A stretch of DNA of 54,216 nucleotides from Rhodocyclaceae bacterium (GCA_020445785.1 JAGRFZ010000060.1:1-54216); one strand, 5' to 3'. Positions 16,722 through 25,662 are shown, counted from the first letter of the stretch. Made by a program: numbers and translations. Notes: generated by a model from the sequence alone, not told the origin.

Positions 16722-17657
16722 ATGTCCCGAATCATCACCGTCGGCGCCGCCCAACTCGGGCCGATTGCGCGCGAAGCCACGCGCAGCGCGGTGGTCGCGC
16801 GGCTCATCGCGCTGATCGAACAGGCGGCTCGCCACGGCTGCGATCTGGTGGTCTTCCCGGAGCTGGCGCTGACCACCTTCTTCCCGCGCTGGTACCTGGC
16901 CGATCAGGTCGAGGTGGACAGCTTCTTCGAGCGTCAGATGCCGGGCCCCGAGACCGGGGCGCTGTTCGACGCCGCGCGCCGCCTCGGCGTCGGCTTCTAT
17001 CTGGGCTACGCCGAGCTGGCCGAGGAGGGCGGCCGGACGCGCCATTTCAATACCGCAATCCTGGTGGACAAGCGGGGCGAGATCGTCGGCAAATACCGGA
17101 AGATCCACTTGCCCGGCCACGCCGAGCACGAGCCCTGGCGCCGCTTTCAGCACCTGGAGAAGCGTTACTTCGAGACCGGCAACCTGGGTTTCCCGGTGTT
17201 CCGCGCCTTCGGCGGAGTCCTCGGCATGGCGATCTGCAACGATCGCCGCTGGCCCGAGACCTATCGCGTAATGGGGCTGCAGGACGTCGAGATGGTGCTG
17301 ATCGGCTACAACACGCCGGTGCACAACCCCCCTGCGCCCGAGCACGACGACCTGTCCCAGTTCCACAACCAGCTGGTGATGCAGTCGGGCGCCTACCAGA
17401 ACGCCTGCTGGGTAGTCGGCGTCGCCAAGGCCGGCCTCGAGGAAGGCGTCGAGCAGATCGGCAACTCGATCATCGTCGCGCCCTCGGGCGAGATCGTCGG
17501 CCGCTGCACGACCCTCGGCGACGAACTGGCGATCGCCCGCTGCGACCTCGATCTGGGGCTGTCGTACAAGCGCTCGGTGTTCGACTTCGCGCGCCACCGG
17601 GAACCGCAGGCCTATCGCATGATCGTCGATCGCAAGGGCGCGACCCCTCCGCCGTGA
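16722..17657 (+). CDS. N-carbamoyl-D-amino-acid hydrolase, nitrilase superfamily
   Basis: 311-residue carbon–nitrogen hydrolase. The catalytic triad falls at Glu47 (FPELAL), Lys127 (KYRKIHLPG) and Cys172 (ICNDRRWPE), the same numbering I recall for the Agrobacterium D-carbamoylase. Family-specific runs TTFFPRW, MPGPE, QHLEKRYF and RWPETYRVMG are also kept, so the assignment to this subgroup is strong. It hydrolyses an N-carbamoyl amino acid to amino acid, CO2 and ammonia. It lies two bases after the M20 gene with its own GAGGAG site. Having both carbamoylase types in one operon suggests either both stereoisomers or two ureido groups are handled. No hydantoinase gene is present. Confidence 0.93.
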   Translation: MSRIITVGAAQLGPIAREATRSAVVARLIALIEQAARHGCDLVVFPELALTTFFPRWYLADQVEVDSFFERQMPGPETGALFDAARRLGVGFYLGYAELAEEGGRTRHFNTAILVDKRGEIVGKYRKIHLPGHAEHEPWRRFQHLEKRYFETGNLGFPVFRAFGGVLGMAICNDRRWPETYRVMGLQDVEMVLIGYNTPVHNPPAPEHDDLSQFHNQLVMQSGAYQNACWVVGVAKAGLEEGVEQIGNSIIVAPSGEIVGRCTTLGDELAIARCDLDLGLSYKRSVFDFARHREPQAYRMIVDRKGATPPP

Positions 17658-17928
17658 ATGGCGCGCTCGGTCGGGCCACCGAGATCGCGGGCTGCGCATC
17701 CGCATGCGAATCGATCCGCCCGAGGACTTCGGCGTAACCGCCCCGCGAAGTGCCGGCACCGATGGCGCCCACGCACGGCGGGGCTGATCTGCACCAGGGT
17801 CCCGGCGGCCCGTTGGCACCGCCTGCAAACCAATGATAGGTTCGAGGGCACCCGGCGGCGACCGGGTGGCAAGGGCTTTGCGCGACACGCGCTGGATGCC
17901 TACAACGATAGGCAGGAGGAGACACCCG

Positions 17929-18711
17929 ATGAGCTACGAGACCATTCTGTACGACGTCACCGGCGGCGTCGCCGAGATCCGCTTCAATCGTCCGCACCGA
18001 CTCAATGCAGTGACCGGGCAGCTGTACGCCGAGTTCAACGACGCGCTCACGGTGGCCGAGGCCGATGGCGACGCGCGGGTCGTGATGATCACCGGAGAGG
18101 GCCGCGCCTTCTGCGTCGGCGCCGACTTGAAGGAGCACAAGGCCGGACGTACTGCCTTCGACCGGCGCCAATACCTGCACGGCGAGCAGATCGTCTGCAA
18201 GCGCCTGCTGCAAATGAAGAAGCCGGTGGTTGCCGCGGTGAACGGCTTCGCGTTGGGGGCCGGTGCCGAGGTGGCGCTGGCATCGGACTTCCTGCTGATG
18301 GCCGACAACGCCCAGATCGGCTTGCCCGAGGTCAGCATCGGCAATTTCCTCGGCGGCGGCGTCACCTGGCTGCTGCCGCGCCTGGTGGGGCTGGCCAAGG
18401 CGCGCGAGCTGGTGTTTCTCGGCGAGCGCATCGGCGGCGAGGAGGCGGTGCGGATCGGGCTCGCCAACCGGGTCTTTCCGGCCGAGGGCTTCGTCGACGC
18501 GGCCAGGGAGTTCGCCCTCAGGGTCGCCGCCAAGGCGCCCTTCTCGATGCAGCTGGCGAAGGAGCAGCTCAACATGTCGGCCGAGCGCACGCTCGACGCC
18601 TGCCTCACGGCGGAGCTCGAAGGCATGACCTTCGTCGGCACTACGCGCGACTGGCAGGAGGGCGTCGATGCCTTCGCCGAGAAGCGCGCACCGGTCTTCA
18701 AGGGGGAGTGA
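17929..18711 (+). CDS. Enoyl-CoA hydratase/isomerase family protein (1)
   Basis: 260-residue crotonase-fold enzyme. The oxyanion-hole segments are AFCVGADLKEH and NGFALGAGAEVALASDF. Both glutamates that act in classical enoyl-CoA hydratase have counterparts, in GAGAEVAL and LPEVSIGN, so a hydratase reaction is plausible. AGGAGGA precedes the ATG at 17929. The NDP-forming CoA synthetase starts one base after its stop, so the genes are co-transcribed. A 271-base gap separates it from the carbamoylase operon, so it may be a separate unit. The acyl group is unknown. Confidence 0.92.
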   Translation: MSYETILYDVTGGVAEIRFNRPHRLNAVTGQLYAEFNDALTVAEADGDARVVMITGEGRAFCVGADLKEHKAGRTAFDRRQYLHGEQIVCKRLLQMKKPVVAAVNGFALGAGAEVALASDFLLMADNAQIGLPEVSIGNFLGGGVTWLLPRLVGLAKARELVFLGERIGGEEAVRIGLANRVFPAEGFVDAAREFALRVAAKAPFSMQLAKEQLNMSAERTLDACLTAELEGMTFVGTTRDWQEGVDAFAEKRAPVFKGE

Positions 18712-18712
18712 C

Positions 18713-20902
18713 ATGACCTGGATTCTGAGGGGCTTCACCGAGCCGAGCCCATTGCACGACTTTCTCGCGCCGGACTCGATCGCCATCGTCGGCGCCTCGT
18801 CCGATCCCACCAAGCGGGGTTACAAGGCCATGGTCGGGCTGATCAAGGACGGCTACCGGGGTCGGATCTACCCGATCAATCCGAAGGCCGACATGATACT
18901 CGGCGTCAAGACGCTGCCGTCGATCTCGGCCTTGCCGGAAGCGGCCGACCTGGCCTTGATCTGCACCCCGGCCACGAGCGTTCCCGGTCTGCTGCGCGAG
19001 TGCGGCGAAAAGGGCGTCAAGGGCGCGGTGATCCTCGCCAGCGGTTTTCGCGAAACCGGCCGGCCGGAGGGTATACAGCTCGAGAAGGATCTGCTTCAGG
19101 CCGCGCGCGAGGGCAATGTGCGCGTCATCGGGCCCAACACTTCGGGCATGTTCAACCTGCACAAGAAGGTCAATCTGCTGGCGCTGGCCAACATCAAGGC
19201 CGGCGACATCGGCTTCATCTCCCAGTCGGGCAACATGCTGCTGTCGCTCGTGCTGGAGGCCGAACACAATGGTCACGTCGGCTTCTCGACCTATGCCGGT
19301 CCAGGCAATCAGACCGACATCGGATTCAACGACTATCTGCGCTACCTCGGTGAAGACCCCAACACCCGGGTCGCGACACTGTACGTGGAGGGTTTTCGCG
19401 ACGGCCGGCGCTTTCTCGACATGGCCCGCCAGGTCACCGAGATGAAGCCGGTGGTGGTGTACAAGTCGGGGGCCACGGAACAAGGTCAGAAGGCGGCCGC
19501 CTCCCACACCGGGGCGCTGGCCGGCAGCTACGAGATGACCGTCGATGTGTTGCGCCAGGTCGGTGTCAGCGTGGTGCAGAACTCCGACGAGATCCTGCCG
19601 GTGGCCGAGGGCCTGGGCCTGCTCCAGCAGGCGCGGGGCAAGCGGGTGGCGGTGGTCTCCGACGGCGGCGGCCAGGCCACGATCGCCTCCGACCGCCTCG
19701 CCGAGGCCGGCGTCGAACTGGCCCAGATCTCCGACACGACACGCCAGCGGCTGGCCGAGATCCTGTTCCCGCAGGCCTCCCTGGCCAACCCGATCGACGT
19801 CGCCGGTACCAGCGATTCCGATCCCGCCGTGCTCGCCAAGTGCATGGAGATCGTCGCCGAGGACGACAACGTGGACGCGATCTTTCTGGTCGGCATGTTC
19901 GGCGGCTACTACCTGCGATTCGCCGAAGACCTGCTGGGCAGCGAGATGCGCGGCGCCGAATCGATGATCGAGTTGTGGCGCAGCTGTCGCAAACCGCTGG
20001 TGATCTACAGCCTGTACGAAGCCATCCGCCCGCCCGCCCTGCGGCGACTCCACGAGGCCGGACTACCGGTGTACGCCTCCCTGGAGAATGCCGTTCGGGT
20101 GATCGCAGCACTGGGCGAGCGCGGCATTTTCCTTGCCGCCGACCACGACAAGAACATCGTGCCGGCGGCCGATCCGAAGCCCGAGCTGCAGGCCGCCTTC
20201 GCGACCGCGCGCGAGCACGGTCGCGACCTGCTCGAATACGAGGCCAAGGCCCTGCTGAAAGGCCACGGCGTCCATGTGGCGGACGAAGTGGTCGCGCGCA
20301 GCGCCGACGAACTGGCCGACGTCGCGGCACGCTTCGGCCAACTTCCCCTGGTGATGAAGGTGGTGTCGAAGGACATCCTGCACAAGTCTGACGCCGGCGG
20401 CGTCAAGCTCGCGCTGCAGGGCGAGCAGGCGCTGCGCGACGCCTACGCCCAGATCCTGTCGTCCTGCCGCAGCTACAAGCCGGACGCCGACATCGAAGGC
20501 GTGCTGGTGACGCCGATGGCGCGGCGCGGCCTGGAGGTGATCATCGGCGTCATGCGCGATCCGATCTTCGGCCCGGTGCTGATGTTCGGCCTCGGCGGCA
20601 TCTTCGTCGAGATCCTCAAGGACGTGACCTTCCGCGCGATCCCACTGTCCCGCTACGACGCCCGCTCGATGGTCGAGCAGATCAAGGCGAGCAAGGTGCT
20701 GAAGGGCGTACGGGGCGAGGCTGCGGTGGACAAGGAAGCGCTGGTGGACCTCCTGCTGAAGATCTCCAGCATCGTCGAGGCCTACCCGGAGATGGCCGAA
20801 CTCGATCTCAACCCGGTAATCCTCTACAGCGATGGCTACGCGGTGGTGGACGCCCGGGTCATCGTCGATCGTGCCGACGGCGACGCCAAAGGAGCCCACT
20901 GA
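18713..20902 (+). CDS. NDP-forming acyl-CoA synthetase (single-chain Acd type)
   Basis: 729-residue fused enzyme that makes an acyl-CoA from acid, CoA and nucleotide triphosphate through a phosphohistidine, releasing NDP and phosphate. Domain order: CoA-binding Rossmann (about 20-140; IAIVGASSDPTKRGYKAM), succinyl-CoA-ligase-like (about 155-300), a linker domain, and ATP-grasp (about 500-725; LPLVMKVVSKDILHKSDAGG). The phosphorylated histidine is His265 in ASHTGALAGS, and SQSGNML is also conserved. It is flanked by two crotonases; its stop overlaps the second (TGATG). Some aryl/hydroxycinnamate CoA synthetases belong to this family, so a propenoic or phenylpropenoic acid substrate is possible. 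Confidence 0.92.
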   Translation: MTWILRGFTEPSPLHDFLAPDSIAIVGASSDPTKRGYKAMVGLIKDGYRGRIYPINPKADMILGVKTLPSISALPEAADLALICTPATSVPGLLRECGEKGVKGAVILASGFRETGRPEGIQLEKDLLQAAREGNVRVIGPNTSGMFNLHKKVNLLALANIKAGDIGFISQSGNMLLSLVLEAEHNGHVGFSTYAGPGNQTDIGFNDYLRYLGEDPNTRVATLYVEGFRDGRRFLDMARQVTEMKPVVVYKSGATEQGQKAAASHTGALAGSYEMTVDVLRQVGVSVVQNSDEILPVAEGLGLLQQARGKRVAVVSDGGGQATIASDRLAEAGVELAQISDTTRQRLAEILFPQASLANPIDVAGTSDSDPAVLAKCMEIVAEDDNVDAIFLVGMFGGYYLRFAEDLLGSEMRGAESMIELWRSCRKPLVIYSLYEAIRPPALRRLHEAGLPVYASLENAVRVIAALGERGIFLAADHDKNIVPAADPKPELQAAFATAREHGRDLLEYEAKALLKGHGVHVADEVVARSADELADVAARFGQLPLVMKVVSKDILHKSDAGGVKLALQGEQALRDAYAQILSSCRSYKPDADIEGVLVTPMARRGLEVIIGVMRDPIFGPVLMFGLGGIFVEILKDVTFRAIPLSRYDARSMVEQIKASKVLKGVRGEAAVDKEALVDLLLKISSIVEAYPEMAELDLNPVILYSDGYAVVDARVIVDRADGDAKGAH

Positions 20903-21690
20903 TGGATACCCCCGCCCTGACCGACGCGACGCTTGCGATCGACGGCGGCGTCGCCACCCTCACCTTCGAGCGCCACGACGTGCGCAACGCCCTGACCGGC
21001 ACCGGGCTGATCGACGACATCGTCGCCGTGGCGCAATGGGTGAACGCCGGCGAGGCGATCTCGGTGCTGGTCCTGACCGGCGCCGGTTCGGCCTTTTCGG
21101 CCGGCGGCAACGTCAAAGACATGGCCGAGCGCGGAGGCGATTTCGCCGGCGAGGTTGCCGAGTGCGCAGATCGCTACCGCCGCGGCATCCAGCGCATCCC
21201 GCTGGCGCTGCAGGAGGTCGAGGTGCCGGTCATCGCGGCGGTAAACGGCCCGGCCATCGGCGCCGGCTGCGACCTCGCCAACATGGCCGACATCCGCATC
21301 GCCTCGACGCGGGCCAAGTTCGGCGAAACCTTCCTCAACCTGGGCATCATTCCCGGCGACGGCGGCGCGTGGCTCATGCAGCGCCTGATCGGTTACCAGC
21401 GCGCCTTCGAACTGACCCTTTCGGGCCGCATCATCGATGCCGCCGAGGCCCTGCAGTACGGCATCGCGATGGAAGTGGTCGAGCCCGATCGGTTGCTGCC
21501 CCGCGCCCACGAACTCGCGGCCCGCTTCGCCGCCCAGCCGCCCAAGGCACTGCGGCTCACGAAGCGATTGATGAAGATGGCGCAGCGCATGGAGCTGAAG
21601 GACTTCCTCGACCTGTGTGCGGTGTTCCAGGGCATGTGCCACAACGAGGCCGAGCACCTCGATGCGGTCCGGCGCTTCCTCGACAAATAG
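20902..21690 (+). CDS. Enoyl-CoA hydratase/isomerase family protein (2), divergent site
   Basis: 262-residue crotonase-fold protein with intact oxyanion-hole segments (SAFSAGGNVKDM and GPAIGAGCDLANMADI). The two classical hydratase glutamates are not kept: the first position is Asp (GAGCDLA) and the second is occupied by Phe (FGETFLNLG). An isomerase, lyase or other crotonase reaction is therefore more likely than simple hydration. The start overlaps the synthetase stop, so the three genes 17929-21690 form one unit. A perfect 18-base palindrome follows 24 bases after the stop. Confidence 0.9.
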   Translation: MDTPALTDATLAIDGGVATLTFERHDVRNALTGTGLIDDIVAVAQWVNAGEAISVLVLTGAGSAFSAGGNVKDMAERGGDFAGEVAECADRYRRGIQRIPLALQEVEVPVIAAVNGPAIGAGCDLANMADIRIASTRAKFGETFLNLGIIPGDGGAWLMQRLIGYQRAFELTLSGRIIDAAEALQYGIAMEVVEPDRLLPRAHELAARFAAQPPKALRLTKRLMKMAQRMELKDFLDLCAVFQGMCHNEAEHLDAVRRFLDK

Positions 21691-21714
21691 ACGAAGCGGG
21701 CGACCGAGACCGGA

Positions 21715-21732
21715 CGCCGGCCATGGCCGGCG
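21715..21732. terminator. Perfect GC-rich palindrome after the crotonase operon
   Basis: CGCCGGCCATGGCCGGCG is an uninterrupted 18-base palindrome 24 bases downstream of the crotonase stop codon. It could form a hairpin at the end of the transcript, but no T run follows and the loop would be very tight, so terminator function is uncertain. Confidence 0.35.
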
Positions 21733-21968
21733 GACCCGTCGACCAGGGGAGAAGGGGTGTCGGATTTCCTTACAGGGGCACCGGTTGGGCGCCGCGGCCA
21801 AGGTGGCGATCGTTGCACTGCGGGGCATTGCCGCCGAGGGCGTAATTCTTGCCTGCTGCGTGGAGGGCGCCGCAGCGCAGGCCCGGGCTCACCGGGCGGT
21901 CAAACGCGCGACCGAGACCGATCGGCGAACCCCGCCGATGCCGGCGGCGCGGACGAGGGAGGCAGACA

Positions 21969-22319
21969 ATGGCGAACAATGCTTTTTTCTTTGCGTGGAA
22001 CCGCCCCATCCCTGGGCGGGAACGCATCAGCCAGGCTCATTTCGGCGACTTCAGCGAGTATCTGGCGAATTTGCAGCGGGACGGCACCATCGAGTCGTTC
22101 GACGTGGTACTGCTCGACCCACACGGCGGTGATCTCAACGGCTTCTTCCTGATCCGGGGCGAGCCCTCGCAGCTCGACGTGCTGGCGGCGAGCGAAGCCT
22201 GGCAGACCCATATGACCCGCGCCACCCTGCACCTGATGGGCGCGGGCGCGATCCGTGGCGTCACGCGCGGCGAGGTGGCGACCCGGATGGCACGCTGGGG
22301 TGGTTTGCTGCCGGATTGA
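21969..22319 (+). CDS. Small YCII-like (dimeric alpha-beta barrel) protein
   Basis: 116-residue soluble protein, MANNAFFFAWNRPIPGRE at the start. The pattern of an opening aromatic strand, a central GGDLNGFFLIRGEPSQLD strand pair and a HMTRATLHL helix resembles small dimeric alpha-beta-barrel proteins of the YCII or DUF3303 kind. I cannot place it in a named family with certainty, and no catalytic residues stand out. A GGGAGG site lies just before the ATG at 21969. It converges with the EamA permease gene, 17 bases away. Confidence 0.7.
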   Translation: MANNAFFFAWNRPIPGRERISQAHFGDFSEYLANLQRDGTIESFDVVLLDPHGGDLNGFFLIRGEPSQLDVLAASEAWQTHMTRATLHLMGAGAIRGVTRGEVATRMARWGGLLPD

Positions 22320-22336
22320 GCGGGCGCCAAGCATGC

Positions 22337-23176
22337 TCAATGCCGTGAGCCGATCACCATCGCGATGCCGCCGAGGATTGCGATCGAGGCCAGCACCAGT
22401 CGCAGTGTCGGCGCTTCGCCGAGCAGCAAGGCGCCGCCGAGCGCGGCGATGACCGGCACCGAAAGCTGCACCGATGCGGCGCTGGTCGCCCGCAGGCCCG
22501 GCAGCGCCGCATACCAGATCGCATAGCCGAGACCCGAGGCGAGCGCGCCCGAGGCGGCCGCAAAGGCGGCACCGGCGGCATCGACACGGGCGCCAGCGAG
22601 GCTCAACACGCTCAGCAAGGCGGCCAGCGGCACGGCGCGAACGAAATTGCCGGCAGTCGCGGCCGCCGGATCACCGCCGCCGCGCCCGCGCAGCGAGTAG
22701 ATGCCCCAGGCGACCCCGGCACCCGCCATCAGCACGGCTCCGACCAGCGGCGGTGCCGACAGGCCGGGCAGCAGCAGTCCGATCAGTCCACCACCGGCCA
22801 GCACTAGGCCGGCAATCGCAACCGGCGCGAGCCGCTCCCCGCGGGCCAGCCCGTAGCCGATCATCGTTGCCTGAACCGCGCCGAACAGCAGCAGCGCACC
22901 GGTACCGGCATCGAGACTGAGATAGGCGAACGAGAAGCCTGCGGCGTAGGCGAACAATGCGGCGGCGGACACCCAGTCGCCCCCCGCGCGGCCGCGCCCC
23001 CGGCGCAAGCGCACGATCGCCCACAGCATCAGCGCGCCGGCGGCGATGCGGATCGTCGTGAAGCTCGCGGCGTCGATGGCGGTGTCCCGCAGGGCCAGTC
23101 GGCACAGCAGCGAGTTGGCGGCGAACGCGATCATCGCTACCGCGGTCAGCCAGACGGTCGGCGCCGGCGTCCTCAT
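22337..23176 (-). CDS. EamA/DMT-family permease
   Basis: 279-residue inner-membrane protein with ten predicted hydrophobic helices in two five-helix halves, the EamA drug/metabolite transporter layout. Each half begins with a recognisable segment (FAANSLLCRLAL in the first; GAGVAWGIYSLRGR in the second). These permeases move amino acids, nucleosides or other small metabolites, and the substrate is not predictable here. It starts 57 bases after the SulP stop on the same strand, so the two genes may share a transcript. Codon use looks like its neighbours. Confidence 0.88.
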   Translation of the reverse strand: MRTPAPTVWLTAVAMIAFAANSLLCRLALRDTAIDAASFTTIRIAAGALMLWAIVRLRRGRGRAGGDWVSAAALFAYAAGFSFAYLSLDAGTGALLLFGAVQATMIGYGLARGERLAPVAIAGLVLAGGGLIGLLLPGLSAPPLVGAVLMAGAGVAWGIYSLRGRGGGDPAAATAGNFVRAVPLAALLSVLSLAGARVDAAGAAFAAASGALASGLGYAIWYAALPGLRATSAASVQLSVPVIAALGGALLLGEAPTLRLVLASIAILGGIAMVIGSRH

Positions 23177-23233
23177 GCGAATCTCGCTGCGCCCGCCCGC
23201 CCCGGTCGCAGCGCGCCGAGCGATACGCCTGCG

Positions 23234-24847
23234 CTACAGCGCATGCGCAAGGGAATCCACGCAGTTTTCGTCGCCGACCAGTTCCCTCAGGCGCACCTGT
23301 TCGAGCGCCCGCGCCTCGGCGCCCGAGGCGGTGATCAGCTTGACCGCGGCACCGCGGGCGAGCGCGGATCGCACCAGTTCCTCGAGCACGATCAAGGTAG
23401 ACACGCCGATGATCGTCGCGGCCGAGATGTCCACCACCAGGATCCGGCATTCGTCGTACTGGCGCACCCGCTGTTTGAGGCCGCGGCCGACGCCGTAGCT
23501 GACCGGCCCGGTGATCCGCAGCAGCACGGTCTCGCCGCCGCCAGCCGCCAGACGCCCACGCTCCGGCGTCGACAGGGCTTCGGCCTCGCGCAGACCGTCG
23601 CTGAGGACGACACCCCCGAGCTGCAGATGCGAGAGCTTTTCGATCGTCACCAGGTTCTTGACGAAGACCCCGACAAAGACCGCGGTGATCAGATCGACGA
23701 ACACGGTGAGGGAAAACACCAGGATCATCAGGGCCACGGGGAACACCGGCAGCCGGTGCATCCGTCGCAGGAACGGCCAATCGACGATGTCGATGCCGAC
23801 CTTGACCAGAATCCCGGCCAGCGCCGCCAGCGGGATCGCCTCGAAAAAGCGGCCGAGGCCGGTGGCAATCGCCAGCAGCAGCAGCGCATGCACTGCGCCC
23901 GACAGCGGTCCGCCACCGCCGGCACGCACATTGACGACGGTGCGCATCGTCGCGCCTGCGCCCGGCAGGCCGCCGAGCAGGCCGGCCAAGCCGTTGCCGA
24001 TGCCCTGTCCGATCAACTCCCGATCCGAATCGTGGTGGCTCGAAGTGATGTTGTCCGCGACCAGTGAGGTCAGCAGCGAGTCGATCGCGCCCAGGACCGC
24101 CAGCATCAAGGCATTGACCACCATCTCCTGCAGCAGATCGGCTTCGAAGGCGAGGGACTGGACGCTTGGCAACGCGGTCGGGATCTCGCCGATCCGCGCG
24201 ACATCATCGGCGGCGAAGACCGATTGGACCACCGCCGTCGCGACCACCAGACCGAGCAAGGGGGACGGGACCAGACGGGCGGCACGGCCGCGCCACAGCA
24301 CGACGATCGCCAGCGTCAGCAGGCCGATCGCGAGGGTCGGTAGGTGCGGATCCGCGAATTGCCCGGGAACCGACCGGACGGCCTCCAGGACGTTGCCGCC
24401 GCCGGAAAACCCGAGCAGCGGGCCCAGCTGCAGCAGAATGATGATCGCGCCGATGCCGCTCATGAAGCCCGAGATCACCGGGTAGGGCACCATGATGATG
24501 TACTTCCCGAGGCGGGCCAGTCCGAACAGGATTTGAAAGCAGCCGCCGAGCATCACCGTGGTGAACGCGAGCGCCAGGCCGCTGTCCGGATATCGGGCGG
24601 CGTAGCTGGCGGTCATCGCCGTCATCACCACCGTCATCGGGCCGGTCGGGCCGGAAATCTGCGACGGCGTCCCGCCGAACACCGCGGCAAAGAAACCCAC
24701 CACGATCGCGCCGTACAGGCCGGCCACCGCGCCCGCCCCGGACGAGATGCCGAAGGCGAGGGCCAGCGGCAACGCCACCACGGCGGCGGTAATACCGCCG
24801 AACAGGTCGCCACGCACGTTTTGAATGAAATCGCGACGCGAGTACAT
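23234..24847 (-). CDS. SulP-family anion transporter with STAS domain
   Basis: 537-residue membrane transporter. It opens with GDLFGGITAAVVALPLALAFG, a SulP signature, followed by about 12-14 membrane segments and a cytoplasmic STAS domain near residues 420-530 (ILVVDISAATIIGVSTLIVLEEL in that domain). SulP proteins carry sulfate, bicarbonate or dicarboxylates; without a carbonic anhydrase or sulfate gene nearby the ion is undetermined. GGGGAGGGG upstream of the ATG at 24847 supports this start. The longer in-frame extension to 25126 is Arg/Pro-rich and lacks a transport feature, so it is rejected. Confidence 0.92.
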   Translation of the reverse strand: MYSRRDFIQNVRGDLFGGITAAVVALPLALAFGISSGAGAVAGLYGAIVVGFFAAVFGGTPSQISGPTGPMTVVMTAMTASYAARYPDSGLALAFTTVMLGGCFQILFGLARLGKYIIMVPYPVISGFMSGIGAIIILLQLGPLLGFSGGGNVLEAVRSVPGQFADPHLPTLAIGLLTLAIVVLWRGRAARLVPSPLLGLVVATAVVQSVFAADDVARIGEIPTALPSVQSLAFEADLLQEMVVNALMLAVLGAIDSLLTSLVADNITSSHHDSDRELIGQGIGNGLAGLLGGLPGAGATMRTVVNVRAGGGGPLSGAVHALLLLAIATGLGRFFEAIPLAALAGILVKVGIDIVDWPFLRRMHRLPVFPVALMILVFSLTVFVDLITAVFVGVFVKNLVTIEKLSHLQLGGVVLSDGLREAEALSTPERGRLAAGGGETVLLRITGPVSYGVGRGLKQRVRQYDECRILVVDISAATIIGVSTLIVLEELVRSALARGAAVKLITASGAEARALEQVRLRELVGDENCVDSLAHAL

Positions 24848-25189
24848 GCCGCGCCCCTCCCCCAAGCGGCTGCGATTCGGACCGGCTGCCCACCGGCCCC
24901 ACCGGCGCCCCGACACGGCCGGCCGTACAAGCATACGAGATCGCCGCCGCGTGGTGGAAGCCACGTAACGGGCACGAGCCGCGGGCGCTCGGATTCGAAG
25001 GCAACGCCGTCCGCTGCGCGGCATGGGGTGCCGACGTCGCACCTCGCGGGATCGGACGGAGCGCAGCAGGCGTCTGCCGACCCGCGAAAACGGGATCGCC
25101 GAGGTCAGCCCGACGGGCGCGGCCAAGCGCTCATCGAGGCCGCGCCCCGGGGAAGACCGGCGCCGGCCGGCACCGATGCCCGGCGTTCC
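24848..25189. other. Intergenic region upstream of the SulP gene
   Basis: 342 bases of leader for the minus-strand SulP–EamA pair. It contains a perfect 12-base palindrome, ACGGCCGGCCGT (24915-24926). No reliable promoter, gene or RNA element is visible. Confidence 0.4.
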
Positions 25190-25504
25190 TCAGGGTTCGG
25201 CCATCAGGTCCTCGATGAGCTGGCAGAGCAGTTGCAATTTGCCCCGCTCGACGACGTTCGCCAGGCCCGATCGCGGCTCGTCGATGGTGCCCGGCCCGAA
25301 ACCGTCGCCGGAAGGATCGGATGCGTGTGGCCCCTGGTCGAAGCCACCGTGGATGGTCTCCATCGTCAGCCGGCCCCAGTTGCATTCGACCGCCATCGAA
25401 CTCACGGGCGGGCCCTTGCTCTGGCCGGCGGCAACGGCCGGCGCTGCAACGAGGACACCCACCAACGCAACACCCGAAATGATCGCAATCGACTTCCTGC
25501 CCAT
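25190..25504 (-). CDS. Small secreted protein, unknown function
   Basis: 104-residue protein with a strong signal peptide (MGRKSIAIISGVALVGVLVA, cleavage near AVA-AG at about residue 26). The mature part has two cysteines, in VECNWGR and LLCQLIEDL, and a Gly/Asp/Pro-rich middle (PSGDGFGPGTIDEPRSG). The C-terminal end is an amphipathic helix. I do not recognise the family. AGGTGGAG just upstream of the ATG fixes the start at 25504. It lies upstream of SulP on the same strand, but 342 bases apart. Confidence 0.7.
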   Translation of the reverse strand: MGRKSIAIISGVALVGVLVAAPAVAAGQSKGPPVSSMAVECNWGRLTMETIHGGFDQGPHASDPSGDGFGPGTIDEPRSGLANVVERGKLQLLCQLIEDLMAEP

Positions 25505-25639
25505 GGCTCCACCTCTCTTGTTGGTTGTCGCAATCGTCACCGACCGCCCCTGGCGGGCATCGGCCCGTCGGCGACGGCGTGACCCGTCATCCGTCTGCCG
25601 CGCGGCGATCTGCGTTCCGCCGCCCGCTCCGGAGACGGT

Positions 25640-25662
25640 ATGCAACATTGTGCAAATTGCAT
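25640..25662. promoter_or_regulatory. AT-rich inverted repeat upstream of the secreted-protein gene
   Basis: ATGCAA (25640-25645) and TTGCAT (25657-25662) form an inverted repeat around an 11-base centre that itself contains TTGTGCAA-like sequence. It lies in the 299-base region between two divergent genes (25504 minus, 25804 plus), in a locally AT-rich patch, and could be a regulator site. Confidence 0.35.

Noticed and set aside
11265-21690. A hydantoinase or dihydropyrimidinase gene to complete a hydantoin pathway
   Set aside because: No open frame in this stretch shows the metal-binding HxH and GTD-type motifs of cyclic amidases, so only ring-opened substrates are supported.
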